A stretch of DNA of 18,327 nt from an uncultured Rhodospirillales bacterium (GCA_903904805.1 CAIVDX010000357.1:1-18327), one strand, 5' to 3'; counted from the stretch's first letter, positions 8,326 through 16,431 are shown. Made by a program: numbers and translations. Notes: a model not told the origin generated them from the sequence alone.

Positions 8326-8333
8326 AAGGGGGG
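8326..8333 (+). promoter_or_regulatory. Strong ribosome binding site of the WcbI-like gene
   Basis: AAGGGGGG ends 5 nt before the ATG at 8339 and fixes that start. Confidence 0.65.
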
Positions 8334-8338
8334 TTTGG

Positions 8339-9292
8339 ATGCGGGTCTATCTTCACGGCAACTGCCAGTCAGTGGCGATGAAGCACATGCTGAAGGAGAT
8401 CTACCCCGACTGGGAGATCATGTCCTGCGAGGTGCATACCGACGAGGCTGTCAACCATTTGGAGGAATATCGCGCATTTCGCGAGAGCGCGGATGTGATC
8501 ATTATGCAGCCCGTGCGCATGGGCTACCGCGACCGGAATGACCTGTCATCAGATTTCATCCGCGAGACCGCGAAGGCCACCGCAAAGATCCTCACCTACC
8601 CCTCGGCATTTTTCCGTGGCCACCACCCGTCGATCTATTATCTGCGTTCAAAAACCGTCGATATCCAAAGCTTGAGCATGCCCTATCATGACATCGTGCT
8701 GGTCAAGCTGTTCTTGCTGGGCATTGACCCGGCCACGATCGTGGCAACGATGGTGTCAGACGAGCTGTTGTCGCCGCAGTTCATCGCAAGCGAATTCGAC
8801 ACCTCGCTTATCGAGCTGCGTCGGCGCGAGGAGGAGGAGCAGCTCGACATCCGGCTGACGCCGCTGATCGAAAAGTCTGGCTGGACCTGGCAACTGTTTA
8901 ATTCGATCAACCACCCCTCACGCATCGCCATGTCCTATCTCGTCAACCAGATCCTGGGACGCCTGGGGATGGCGCAAACTGTCCGGCCGGAGGGCAGTGA
9001 CTATCTCTTTGAGCCTTATATTCCGTGCGTCGCCGCCGTCGCCCGCAGATTGCCGGACGATGCCAGCCGGCCGCGGATGTTTAAGTTCTGGAATGATCCG
9101 CACCAGCACACGCCCGCCGACTATTATGCCGGCACGCTGCGCCATCTGAGCGAGATATCAACCGACGCCCTGAACGACGCGCTGACCTGGAGCGAGCAAG
9201 CCAGCTATCTCAGCCGCGCCTTTGCCGATACGTCCGGCAATGACGCCTTGATAGGCTTCGCTCAGAAGGCAGCACTCGCAGCGCCGTCCTAA
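8339..9292 (+). CDS. WcbI-like polysaccharide biosynthesis putative acyltransferase
   Basis: This 317-aa protein has no signal peptide or membrane segment. The N-terminus reads MRVYLHGNCQSVAMKHML. An initial beta strand followed by GNCQ (7-10) is the hallmark of the WcbI family. WcbI is named after a protein of the Burkholderia capsule locus that binds coenzyme A and is proposed to acetylate a capsule sugar. Further family-like pieces are IIMQPVRMGYR, TYPSAFFRGHHPS and NHPSRIAMSYLVNQIL, a His-Pro helix seen in WcbI-like proteins. Likely role: O-acylation of a sugar in a surface glycan, inferred from family and from the glycosyltransferases downstream. It is separated from the next cluster gene by 541 nt, so it may be its own transcription unit. 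It marks the point where base composition drops relative to the left flank. Confidence 0.68.
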   Translation: MRVYLHGNCQSVAMKHMLKEIYPDWEIMSCEVHTDEAVNHLEEYRAFRESADVIIMQPVRMGYRDRNDLSSDFIRETAKATAKILTYPSAFFRGHHPSIYYLRSKTVDIQSLSMPYHDIVLVKLFLLGIDPATIVATMVSDELLSPQFIASEFDTSLIELRRREEEEQLDIRLTPLIEKSGWTWQLFNSINHPSRIAMSYLVNQILGRLGMAQTVRPEGSDYLFEPYIPCVAAVARRLPDDASRPRMFKFWNDPHQHTPADYYAGTLRHLSEISTDALNDALTWSEQASYLSRAFADTSGNDALIGFAQKAALAAPS

Positions 9293-9833
9293 GCCGCCGA
9301 CGGGCCACCTTGCCGATTGAATTGGATTTTTCAGCTCTCCGAGCGCCAGGCCCTTGACGCAGCGACGCCATATCCCCGGCGGTTTGGCAGAGACTCTGAC
9401 GGGGCCTGGCCCAGCCCGCGTATCCGCCCCGCGCGGCAGTGAGGGATTAGGCCGATGATCCGCACCGGGCAAACCGCGCATTGACGGCGGCTCAGCGCAC
9501 CGCGGCGGTGGCGATCGATCAAACATTTGTGATGGCTGCCTCATCCACTTGAAACTGGTTCTGAGATACGCTTTGTGCTCCCGAGCGGAGTTAAGATCAT
9601 GCGTAATAACGGATTTTGTAACGATTATTTGATTGATGATCTCGACTGGATATGGCCGCGCTTGGGTTTGGCGGTGCCCAGGTCGACGCGACCCAGCTTG
9701 GTCCAACTCAGTCATCCGCGGCTTGCACTCCTCAAATTGTGAAGTGAAGCCGCCAACGCGGACTTTCTTTGACACTGCATTGCAATTGGTTAATTCCACG
9801 TCTTAGCGCGACGCGGCGGCCTGGAGCATAAAA
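9293..9833. other. 541-nt gap without a convincing gene
   Basis: No recognisable protein is encoded on either strand. A minus-strand open frame (9158-9799) overlaps the WcbI-like gene and reads as low-complexity Arg/Pro/Gly sequence, so I treat it as chance. The part around 9520-9660 is clearly more AT-rich than the flanks and may contain the promoter of the downstream genes; I found no good sigma-70 pair. No tRNA, inverted repeat pair or transposase remnant was recognised. Confidence 0.5.
9599..9742 (+). CDS. Possible 47-aa small protein
   Basis: ATG at 9599 opens a 47-codon frame ending in TGA at 9740-9742. It is preceded by GGAG with an 8-nt spacer. The product begins MRNNGFCNDYLIDDLDW and ends LALLKL; its N-terminal half is acidic and aromatic, its C-terminal half basic. 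No family is recognised and the codon use is not distinctive. It could be a leader peptide for the downstream pyruvyl transferase gene, the remnant of a larger gene, or chance. Confidence 0.2.
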   Translation: MRNNGFCNDYLIDDLDWIWPRLGLAVPRSTRPSLVQLSHPRLALLKL

Positions 9834-11231
9834 TTGAAGTTCGGCCCCGTTCGGCAAGATATCCGCAATGCCCGCAGGTTCGTGGGCGACTTTGAGATGA
9901 AGTGGGTGCCCCTGCGCGAGGGCGTCGCTGGGGCCGCGGAGATCGCGGCGCACGAGCTGCTCGAAGGCTGGGCTGTGCGCCGGTCCGAGGATGTGCGTCC
10001 TTCAGTGAAATTTCTCGGCCACTGGCGGCGCGAGTTCAGCTTGCCCATTCACGGAAACATCACGATCACCGACGAGGTCGGTGCGTCATTAATTGTCGAG
10101 TTCACCGGAACAGCCACCGGACTGCATCTGACGCGGCATGAATATAGTGGCATTGTTGAGATCGAACTCGATGGGCTCTCGCTGGGACCGGTGGATCTGG
10201 GCGGACCGTGGCGTCAGGACAACGAGACGCTTCTCACGTTGACCGGTCTGCCGAACGGTGACCATCGCTTGCGCGTGAGCGTCATCGGCCGCGGCGCGGA
10301 CAGCCAGGGGACTGAGTGCGTAGTACGGTCCGTGTTCCTGCCGCGCGGCTCCACCGTGGGGGGCGGGTCTGCTTCCATGGCACATGACGCGTGGCAACCG
10401 CTGCCCGACGTGTTGGCGCTCCATGCACGCAAGGATTGCAATGTCGGCGATCTGATGTCGACACCGAGTCACTATGTTTCTTTTCTGCGCGAGGCCGAGC
10501 CCCATGACCTTCACGCGTGGCATCCACGGTACAACCTCGCGACGACGTCACGACTCGCATTCACCGAAGCTGTGACGCGGCGGCCGCTGATCGTGGGCGG
10601 CGGCGGCCTGTTGACGCCTTATTTTCTTCCCGCACTGGAATATATCAATCATTCTGCGCAACGGCCTGTCATTTTGTGGGGGGTTGGGCACAATTATCCC
10701 AACCGATCGACTTGGCGGGCGGATTTTGACAGTCCTGCATTTTCAGTCAGCTCATTTGCGCTGGTAGGCGTGCGCGACTGGAACACACGCTTTCGTTGGG
10801 TACCCTGCGCGAGCTGTCTGTCGCCGCTGTTCGATGTGCCACGGGAGCCGGTGCGCCGGATCGGGTTTTTCCTGCATGCGAACGAGCCCGCGGAACTTGG
10901 GTATTTCAGTCGGAAATACCCGGCATCTGATATCATGACCAACTTTGGTGATTTCGCGGAAACCCTTGACTTCATTGGTACCAGCGAGGCGATTGTCACC
11001 AACTCTTTCCACGGCGCCTATTGGGCAACCCTTCTGAAGCGCAGGGTTGTGGCGTTGCCCACCAGTTCCAAATTTTTCTCCATGCGGCATCCCGTTTTGG
11101 TTGGAAGCAGACGGAATTGGCCGGACCTCGTGGGCGATGCGCCGATCCACGAGAGGGCGCTCGCCGAGTGCCGTTCCGCCAATGTTGATTTTGCGGCCGA
11201 TGCCTACCGGGTTCTTGCCAGCGCCGGCTAA
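9834..11231 (+). CDS. Polysaccharide pyruvyl transferase family protein with N-terminal beta-sandwich module
   Basis: This 465-aa protein has two parts. Residues about 195-465 match the polysaccharide pyruvyl transferase family (WcaK/CsaB-like, GT-B-like fold): CNVGD near 202-206, IVGGGGLL (253-260), ILWGVGHN, FALVGVRDWNT (308-318) and IVTNSFHGAYWATLL (387-401). Such enzymes transfer pyruvate from PEP to a sugar as a ketal, adding negative charge to a glycan. Residues about 60-168 form a separate beta-rich module (VEFTGTATGLHL, SGIVEIELDG, LTGLPNGDHRLRVSV). It resembles the N-terminal jelly-roll of CE2/SGNH esterases or other galactose-binding-like domains. The reading frame is closed upstream by TAG at 9804. 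The TTG at 9834 follows GGAG with an 8-nt spacer; ATG at 9897 would remove 21 residues and has a poor ribosome site. A nearby related beta module sits on the double glycosyltransferase. Confidence 0.75.
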   Translation: MKFGPVRQDIRNARRFVGDFEMKWVPLREGVAGAAEIAAHELLEGWAVRRSEDVRPSVKFLGHWRREFSLPIHGNITITDEVGASLIVEFTGTATGLHLTRHEYSGIVEIELDGLSLGPVDLGGPWRQDNETLLTLTGLPNGDHRLRVSVIGRGADSQGTECVVRSVFLPRGSTVGGGSASMAHDAWQPLPDVLALHARKDCNVGDLMSTPSHYVSFLREAEPHDLHAWHPRYNLATTSRLAFTEAVTRRPLIVGGGGLLTPYFLPALEYINHSAQRPVILWGVGHNYPNRSTWRADFDSPAFSVSSFALVGVRDWNTRFRWVPCASCLSPLFDVPREPVRRIGFFLHANEPAELGYFSRKYPASDIMTNFGDFAETLDFIGTSEAIVTNSFHGAYWATLLKRRVVALPTSSKFFSMRHPVLVGSRRNWPDLVGDAPIHERALAECRSANVDFAADAYRVLASAG

Positions 11232-11351
11232 ACGCTGCGAAGAACGGGGACGGTCGCCGATTCAGGTCATATTTGAGCTTGCCAAGCCCGCAGGGCGCCG
11301 CAATAACGCGTGAAGGCTTGATATCGACCTCAGCATGCGGCGCATTACGAC

Positions 11352-11357
11352 AAGGAG
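11352..11357 (+). promoter_or_regulatory. Consensus ribosome binding site for the unknown 360-aa gene
   Basis: AAGGAG with a 5-nt spacer precedes the ATG at 11363. It favours this start over an upstream in-frame alternative at 11273, whose extra codons look non-coding. Confidence 0.7.
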
Positions 11358-11362
11358 ATGAC

Positions 11363-12445
11363 ATGTTAGAAGTGACGAGCCTGTTCGTGGAGTCATTTTT
11401 CTGTGGCGCCGAGAATTATGGCATCAACGGTTCAATGACAGAAGGCGGCGGCGCACATATCTTCTATGGCAATATTATGGACATTGAGCCCGGAACCTAT
11501 CTGGCAACGGCTTATGTAGATAATCCCAGGGACATGGCTTCGCCGGAGATGATGATCGAGGCACTGGGCTGGACGGATTTTGGCACCAATCGTTCGCAGC
11601 CGGAGACCCTCAACTCCTATAGTTTTTCGGTCACGGGCAACGCCGAGAAGATGGTTATTGTACTGCCGTTCGTGGCAACCGAACGGATATCATTGGAGGT
11701 CCGGTGTTGGGCGGAGGCTAACGCCACCGATTTGCATTTTCGCGGCGTGATGCTGCAGCGAGTTGCAAGCATCCTGCCCCGCGACGTGGGCGAGGCCAAA
11801 GCCTGGATGCAGGGCGGTCAGGTTTTCTGCCTTGACGCGGCCTCGACCGATCCGATGTTCATCACAGCATTAGCCGCCAACGGCGCGCCGTTGCATGTGT
11901 TCACCGTGTTTGGTCCGCCAGGCCAACCGGTACTGGACGTCAACGGCCGCGCGCTCTGGACCGCAGCGCTTCCGGCCTCGCTGGTCGACCCAGCGGCCGC
12001 CATGGTCATGTCGACCAACGGCCAGACCTATTTGCTGGTCGCCGTGCCAGGCACGCGCGCGCTCGCCTGCCAGCCGGTATCCGTCGGTAGTGCCCAACCG
12101 GCCAGCGCGGCCCCAGCCATTTCAACGCAGGCCGGGGATGGTCTGCCTGAGGAACTCATCGGCACGCTCGGGCGTCTGGTGCGCTTTCGTGAAGAGGCGG
12201 GCGCGCAGATCGCTGCCCTTGAGTCGCATGTGCATGGGCCGGTGTCGTCGGCTCTGACAGATGTCGACTCGTGGAGACGCCAGATGCCGACATTGTTCAA
12301 CGCGTTGTCGGCGGCGAACTCTGCGGCCGGCGTTGTAGCGAAGCTGCGAGCCGACGCCGAGCAACGAGAAGGTCAGTTTCAAACCGAACTTGGCGAGATC
12401 AGGAAAGAGATATCGGCTCTGTGGGAAGTGTTTAAGCACACCTAG
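11363..12445 (+). CDS. Unrecognised 360-aa protein with beta-rich body and coiled-coil C-terminus
   Basis: I do not recognise the family. The first 130 residues look beta-rich (SLFVESFFCGAENYGING, PGTYLATAYVDNP, YSFSVTGNAEKMVIVLPF). The arrangement could be a jelly-roll or lectin-like sandwich. A second beta segment about 145-235 contains VFTVFGPPGQPVLDVNG and TYLLVAVPGTRAL. A short Ala/Pro-rich linker (about 238-255) leads to a helical tail (about 258-360). The tail holds heptad-like stretches (VRFREEAGAQIAALESHV, then LRADAEQREGQFQTELGEI) compatible with a coiled coil or oligomerisation helix. There is no signal peptide or membrane helix. The gene sits 131 nt after the pyruvyl transferase gene and 63 nt before the double glycosyltransferase, on the same strand. 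It therefore probably serves the same glycan pathway, for example as glycan-binding or scaffold subunit; that is inference from position only. Confidence 0.72.
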   Translation: MLEVTSLFVESFFCGAENYGINGSMTEGGGAHIFYGNIMDIEPGTYLATAYVDNPRDMASPEMMIEALGWTDFGTNRSQPETLNSYSFSVTGNAEKMVIVLPFVATERISLEVRCWAEANATDLHFRGVMLQRVASILPRDVGEAKAWMQGGQVFCLDAASTDPMFITALAANGAPLHVFTVFGPPGQPVLDVNGRALWTAALPASLVDPAAAMVMSTNGQTYLLVAVPGTRALACQPVSVGSAQPASAAPAISTQAGDGLPEELIGTLGRLVRFREEAGAQIAALESHVHGPVSSALTDVDSWRRQMPTLFNALSAANSAAGVVAKLRADAEQREGQFQTELGEIRKEISALWEVFKHT

Positions 12446-12508
12446 TCAGGTGTTGCCGGACTTGATTTGCCAACAATCCATCAGCGTTCGAACAGCCGGG
12501 TGATAATC

Positions 12509-15133
12509 ATGGGAATTTTGGGTCAGCCAACTGTTTCGGTTGTCATCAATACCAACGGACGACGCGACGCACTTGCCAACACGCTGCGCAGCTTGAAATT
12601 TCTTGACTATCCGAATTTCGAAGTATGCGTGGTCTGTGGTCCGACTGAGGATGGCACCAAGGAACTGGTGCGGTCCATGGCCGGTCAAGTCAAGGTCGCA
12701 TCGTGTCCGGAATATAACCTGTCAATGTCGCGCAATATTGGGATCGGGCTGGCGGCGGGGCAGATCGTCGCCTTCGTTGACGATGACGGGATACCCGAGG
12801 CGGAATGGCTGCGCGACCTGGTGGCCGGCTACGACGACCCCCGCGTTGCCGCCAGTGGCGGCGTGGTCTACAATCATACCGGCTGGGAATACCAGTATCT
12901 CTATACGACTGCGAATCGATTGGGGAACGCGGATTGGCGCCGAACGACGCCCGCCGATGAGTATAACTTTCCCCTCTCTAATAATTTTCCGTATCTTCAG
13001 GGTACCAATACGTCGTTCCGGCGTGACTATTTGCTCGACGTTGGCGGGTTCGACGAAGAGATCGAATTCTATCTCGACGAGACCGACGTATGTTGCCGGA
13101 TGGTGGATCGTGGCTTCGTGATCAGGCAACTGCCGAATGCATTGGTGCATCACAAATTTTTGCCAAGCCATATCCGCAATACGCACAAGGTGACGCGGAA
13201 TCGATTTCCCGTCATCAAGAACAAAATCTACTTCTCAATCGTAAACAACCATGGTCACTACACAATGACCGAGGTTATCGATGATGCGAAAAGCTTCATC
13301 GACGGCCACGCGCAGGATGCGCGTATGCATCTCGAGGCCGGCAGGCTGTCGCAGAACGACTACGATCAGTTCTGGAAAGATGTTGACCGCGCCTGGGCGC
13401 GTGGTTTGGGCCGTGGCCTTTCCGGCGAGCGGCAATTGCTGACCCGAGAGCGCGCGGCGCGCCTGCAGGAGCCCTATTTGGAGTTTCCGCGCCAAATTCC
13501 TCCCGGCGGCCGAAAAGTGTTCTGCTTCTTCTCGCAAGAATTCCCCCCAGGCCGCATCGGCGGCATCGGTACCTATACACGCGCGGTGACCGCCGCCCTG
13601 GCGGATGCAGGCCATCATGTGCATGTGCTCACCCGCAGTGAGCAGCACAACACGGTCGATTTCGAGGACAACGTGTGGGTGCATCGCCTAGAAATCAAAA
13701 ATGTGCCGCCGCCGGAGAAAGCTGCGGGCCTCACACTGCCGAGACATATCTGGAACTATTCGGCGACGATGCTCGAGGAAGTGCACAAGATCGATGCCAA
13801 GCGCCATGTGAGCTGCATCGAAGGGCCGATCTGGGACGGGGAACCGATCGCGCCGCTGCTAGACGGTTGCTTCCCGGTCGCGCTCAGCCTGCACACCTCG
13901 CTCGGCGTGTGGCTGGAAAGCCACCAGAGCCAGGCCTCAGATCAGACCTACATGGCCGAGTTTGCTCGGCCGATGCTGGGAATCGAGAAACATCTGATGC
14001 TGTCCGCCGACGCGGTGCATGCCAACAGCCATGCCATCGTGCCGACTCTGGAACGGCTCTATAACATCACGATGGAGCCGCCGCGGCTGCAGGTGATCCA
14101 TCACGGACTCGCCGACCCGACGCAACTGCCGCGTGAGCACCTGGCGGCGACGCCGGATCGGGTCCGCCTGCTGTTCATCGGGCGACTAGAGGAACGCAAA
14201 GGCATCGATGTCCTCGCCAAGGCGCTGGCGGAATTGACGCCGCGCTTTCCGGAGATTTACCTCGATGTTGTGGGCAACGACCGCATCCCCTGGCACGGCA
14301 ACCAAACCTTCCGGGAAACCTTCGCAACCTGGCCGATCTCTGAGCTACTGGCAGATCATGTGACGTTCCACGGACAAGTGTCTGACGAATTGCTGAGGGG
14401 CTTCCTGGCGGCTGCGGATATCCTGGTCGTGCCGTCACGGTTCGAGTCCTTCGGGTTGACCGCAGTCGAGGGTTTTGCCTTTGGCTTGGCGGTGGTGGCA
14501 TCGCGTTGTGGCGGGCTGGTTGAGGTGGTAACCGACGAGGTGACAGGCCTGCTGGTTGACCCCGATGACGTCGGCGGGCTGGCCGGTGCGATCGAGCGGC
14601 TGGTTGTCGACTTGGCGTTGCGGAGCGAATTGGCTGGTCTGGGGCGCGACGATTACGAGCGGCGGTTCAGCAGCACCAGAATGGCAGGCGAGCTCGCTGA
14701 ATTTTTCGGTAGAATTGAACGCCGGTATCTGACGCACGATGATATCACGCGGACTGGCGGCGAACTGAAACCAGTCAGCCTTTGGGCCACGGAAACCGGA
14801 CTGCTGATGGACAGCACGAGCGAGATCTCGTTTGAAGTTCCAACAGGGCAGGCGTTCGTGACATTTTGGACGCATCCGTGGTCGGGCATTGTGGAGATCA
14901 CCCAAGGGGGGCATATCCTGCGCGAGCTTGATCTGTTTGCGCGCGTTCCAAGATTACGTAGTCTGCCATTGAAGGGTCTCCGGACCGATCTGCCGCTGGC
15001 TGTGCGTCCGGCCAATCGGCGCAGCGATGAGTCGGAAGGCGATGAGGTCATTTTCTACCGAGCATCAATCGCAGCGATTGATACGTCAGGCAATTTTGGC
15101 AAGGCGACAAGTCCGGTCAGGGTGACGGCCTGA
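12509..15133 (+). CDS. Two-domain GT2-GT4 glycosyltransferase with C-terminal beta module
   Basis: This 874-aa cytoplasmic or membrane-peripheral protein joins two glycosyltransferases. Residues 7-240 are a GT2 (GT-A) domain: VSVVINTNGR, VDDDG (90-94, the metal/nucleotide-binding DxD-type site), LQGTNTSFRRD and the acceptor-site DETD in EEIEFYLDETDVCCRM. After a helical linker, residues 345-735 are a GT4 (GT-B) domain: SQEFPPGRIGGIGTYTRA (glycine loop 351-354), LLFIGRLEERKGID (554-567) and the E-x7-E pair E646/E654 in FESFGLTAVEGF. Residues about 756-874 are a beta-rich module with WSGIVEI and LRELDLF, resembling the module on the pyruvyl transferase. It probably adds two successive sugars, with nucleotide sugars as donors, to a lipid- or polymer-linked glycan; the sugars cannot be read. 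ATG 12509 is preferred. TTG 12467 would add 14 residues, and neither has a strong ribosome site. No frameshift joins the domains, so the fusion looks genuine. Confidence 0.88.
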   Translation: MGILGQPTVSVVINTNGRRDALANTLRSLKFLDYPNFEVCVVCGPTEDGTKELVRSMAGQVKVASCPEYNLSMSRNIGIGLAAGQIVAFVDDDGIPEAEWLRDLVAGYDDPRVAASGGVVYNHTGWEYQYLYTTANRLGNADWRRTTPADEYNFPLSNNFPYLQGTNTSFRRDYLLDVGGFDEEIEFYLDETDVCCRMVDRGFVIRQLPNALVHHKFLPSHIRNTHKVTRNRFPVIKNKIYFSIVNNHGHYTMTEVIDDAKSFIDGHAQDARMHLEAGRLSQNDYDQFWKDVDRAWARGLGRGLSGERQLLTRERAARLQEPYLEFPRQIPPGGRKVFCFFSQEFPPGRIGGIGTYTRAVTAALADAGHHVHVLTRSEQHNTVDFEDNVWVHRLEIKNVPPPEKAAGLTLPRHIWNYSATMLEEVHKIDAKRHVSCIEGPIWDGEPIAPLLDGCFPVALSLHTSLGVWLESHQSQASDQTYMAEFARPMLGIEKHLMLSADAVHANSHAIVPTLERLYNITMEPPRLQVIHHGLADPTQLPREHLAATPDRVRLLFIGRLEERKGIDVLAKALAELTPRFPEIYLDVVGNDRIPWHGNQTFRETFATWPISELLADHVTFHGQVSDELLRGFLAAADILVVPSRFESFGLTAVEGFAFGLAVVASRCGGLVEVVTDEVTGLLVDPDDVGGLAGAIERLVVDLALRSELAGLGRDDYERRFSSTRMAGELAEFFGRIERRYLTHDDITRTGGELKPVSLWATETGLLMDSTSEISFEVPTGQAFVTFWTHPWSGIVEITQGGHILRELDLFARVPRLRSLPLKGLRTDLPLAVRPANRRSDESEGDEVIFYRASIAAIDTSGNFGKATSPVRVTA

Positions 15134-15141
15134 AGTGGATC

Positions 15142-15146
15142 GGAGG
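15142..15146 (+). promoter_or_regulatory. Ribosome binding site candidate for the second GT4 gene
   Basis: GGAGG lies 12 nt before the ATG at 15159, rather far but the only good site. It argues for this start rather than the GTG at 15135, which begins just 1 nt after the previous stop. Confidence 0.4.
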
Positions 15147-15158
15147 CGGCCCAGCACC

Positions 15159-16307
15159 ATGTCAGAAATCCGCAAGGTATCGATTATCTCGGGAATCTGC
15201 GTTGAGTTCGATGCTATTTCGGCATCAGTACGCGACGATGCCATTGCATTTGACCTCACGCATAATTTCGCAGTTAAGGTGTTTACTTATAGGAATGAAT
15301 ATCCGGAAGTTGACGCCGTGGTCGTCAATGGACTGTCTGATATCATTTTTCATCCATTTTTTATCGATTCCGATCTAATTATTTATCATTTCGGCGTTTA
15401 CTGTGATCTGTTCAATGCGATTTTCATCGGTAATGGGCGTGCGCCTCAGGTGGTGCGCTATCACAACATTACGGCCAAGCAGTGGCTGCCGAAGCGGGAC
15501 TGGGTCACCATCGATCGCTCGTTAGAGCAGATGCACAACATGGCGATCGCGACGCGCGTGTGGCCTGTCAGCGATACCAACCGAACGGACCTGCTCGAGA
15601 CTGAGATCGTGGCACCTGAGAAGATCGAGGTCATCCCGCTCATCGTGGGTCATGGCAGACGGCTGGGTCGGATGGCGGACAAGCCTTGCGACGCACTGAA
15701 TTTGGTCTTTCTTGGCCGTTTCGTTCAATCGAAGGGGCTGTTGGACCTCATTCCGGTCATGGCGCGGTTGCGTCGAGAATTGGAGCGGCCGGTGTCGCTG
15801 CGACTTCTGGGAAGTCTACGCTTCTCTCACGACGACTATATCGACAAGCTTCGCAGGGCGATCCTCGACGCAAATCTGGATGACTGCATCACCGTTGTCG
15901 GCGAAGTCACTGACGCACAGATGGCCGTAGAGTTCTCCCGAGCGCACATCCTGATGCTGCCCTCTTATCACGAGGGGTTCTGCAAGCCGGTCATTGAGGC
16001 AATGCAGTTCGGCTGCGTTCCCGTGATGTATGATTCAGGCAATCTTCGCTACGTTGCGCGGGGATATGCCGCGACCGCGCCAGCGGGGGATGTCGATGCG
16101 CTGTGCCATCGGGCTTTGACGATCGCCGGCGCGCTTGATCACTGGTTCAGTGGGGTTGCTGAGCTGGTTCTTGAGGTTGACGCAGGCAGATTCGATCTTG
16201 ACGATTATGAGGCAGGTGTCGACAAGGTTCTGGAGAGTTACAGCCTCACGACAGTCGCACAGAAATTGCGCGCCGCCGCCGAAGCTCTTTTGGCCGAGGA
16301 GTGCTAG
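15159..16307 (+). CDS. GT4 family glycosyltransferase
   Basis: This 382-aa protein is a typical length for a single GT-B enzyme. Landmarks are VVRYHNITAKQWL near the end of the N-terminal Rossmann domain, VWPVSDTNRTDLL at the domain junction, LVFLGRFVQSKGLLDL (182 on, the donor-side glycine-arginine motif), and LPSYHEGFCKPVIEAMQFG with the family E-x7-E pair (E272, E280). It transfers a sugar from a nucleotide donor with retention, probably to the growing repeat unit of the same surface glycan as its neighbours; the specificity is unknown. The gene begins 25 nt after the double glycosyltransferase stop, so it is very likely co-transcribed. The first 90 codons are strikingly AT-rich (69 of 180 bases G or C between 15241 and 15420 by hand count), unlike the flanking genes, which suggests horizontal origin or a recombined segment. 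Confidence 0.88.
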   Translation: MSEIRKVSIISGICVEFDAISASVRDDAIAFDLTHNFAVKVFTYRNEYPEVDAVVVNGLSDIIFHPFFIDSDLIIYHFGVYCDLFNAIFIGNGRAPQVVRYHNITAKQWLPKRDWVTIDRSLEQMHNMAIATRVWPVSDTNRTDLLETEIVAPEKIEVIPLIVGHGRRLGRMADKPCDALNLVFLGRFVQSKGLLDLIPVMARLRRELERPVSLRLLGSLRFSHDDYIDKLRRAILDANLDDCITVVGEVTDAQMAVEFSRAHILMLPSYHEGFCKPVIEAMQFGCVPVMYDSGNLRYVARGYAATAPAGDVDALCHRALTIAGALDHWFSGVAELVLEVDAGRFDLDDYEAGVDKVLESYSLTTVAQKLRAAAEALLAEEC

Positions 16308-16308
16308 C

Positions 16309-16332
16309 AGCCCGCCGCGTTTTTTGGCGGCT
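16309..16332 (+). terminator. Weak hairpin after the second GT4 gene
   Basis: CCGCC (16312-16316) pairs with GGCGG (16326-16330). With one bulge the stem extends to AGC/GCT at 16309-16332, enclosing a T-rich loop. It starts 2 nt after the stop codon. The T run is in the loop rather than after the stem, so it is not a classical terminator. It could still mark the end of the glycan operon. Confidence 0.25.
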
Positions 16333-16425
16333 CGACGACTCACCGGCGGCCGTTCTGCGCCGCATATCCTGTGAATCACCGAGTTGCGAGCCGCTCCATC
16401 GGACTGCTAGACCGCTGAGGTGCAT

Positions 16426-16431
16426 GAGGAG
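16426..16431 (+). promoter_or_regulatory. Ribosome binding site of the decarboxylase alpha gene
   Basis: GAGGAG with a 7-nt spacer before ATG 16439 fixes this start and excludes the longer reading from 16301. Confidence 0.65.

Noticed and set aside
9158..9799. 213-codon minus-strand frame across the intergenic gap
   Set aside because: It overlaps the end of the WcbI-like gene, has no family features and lacks a convincing ribosome site.
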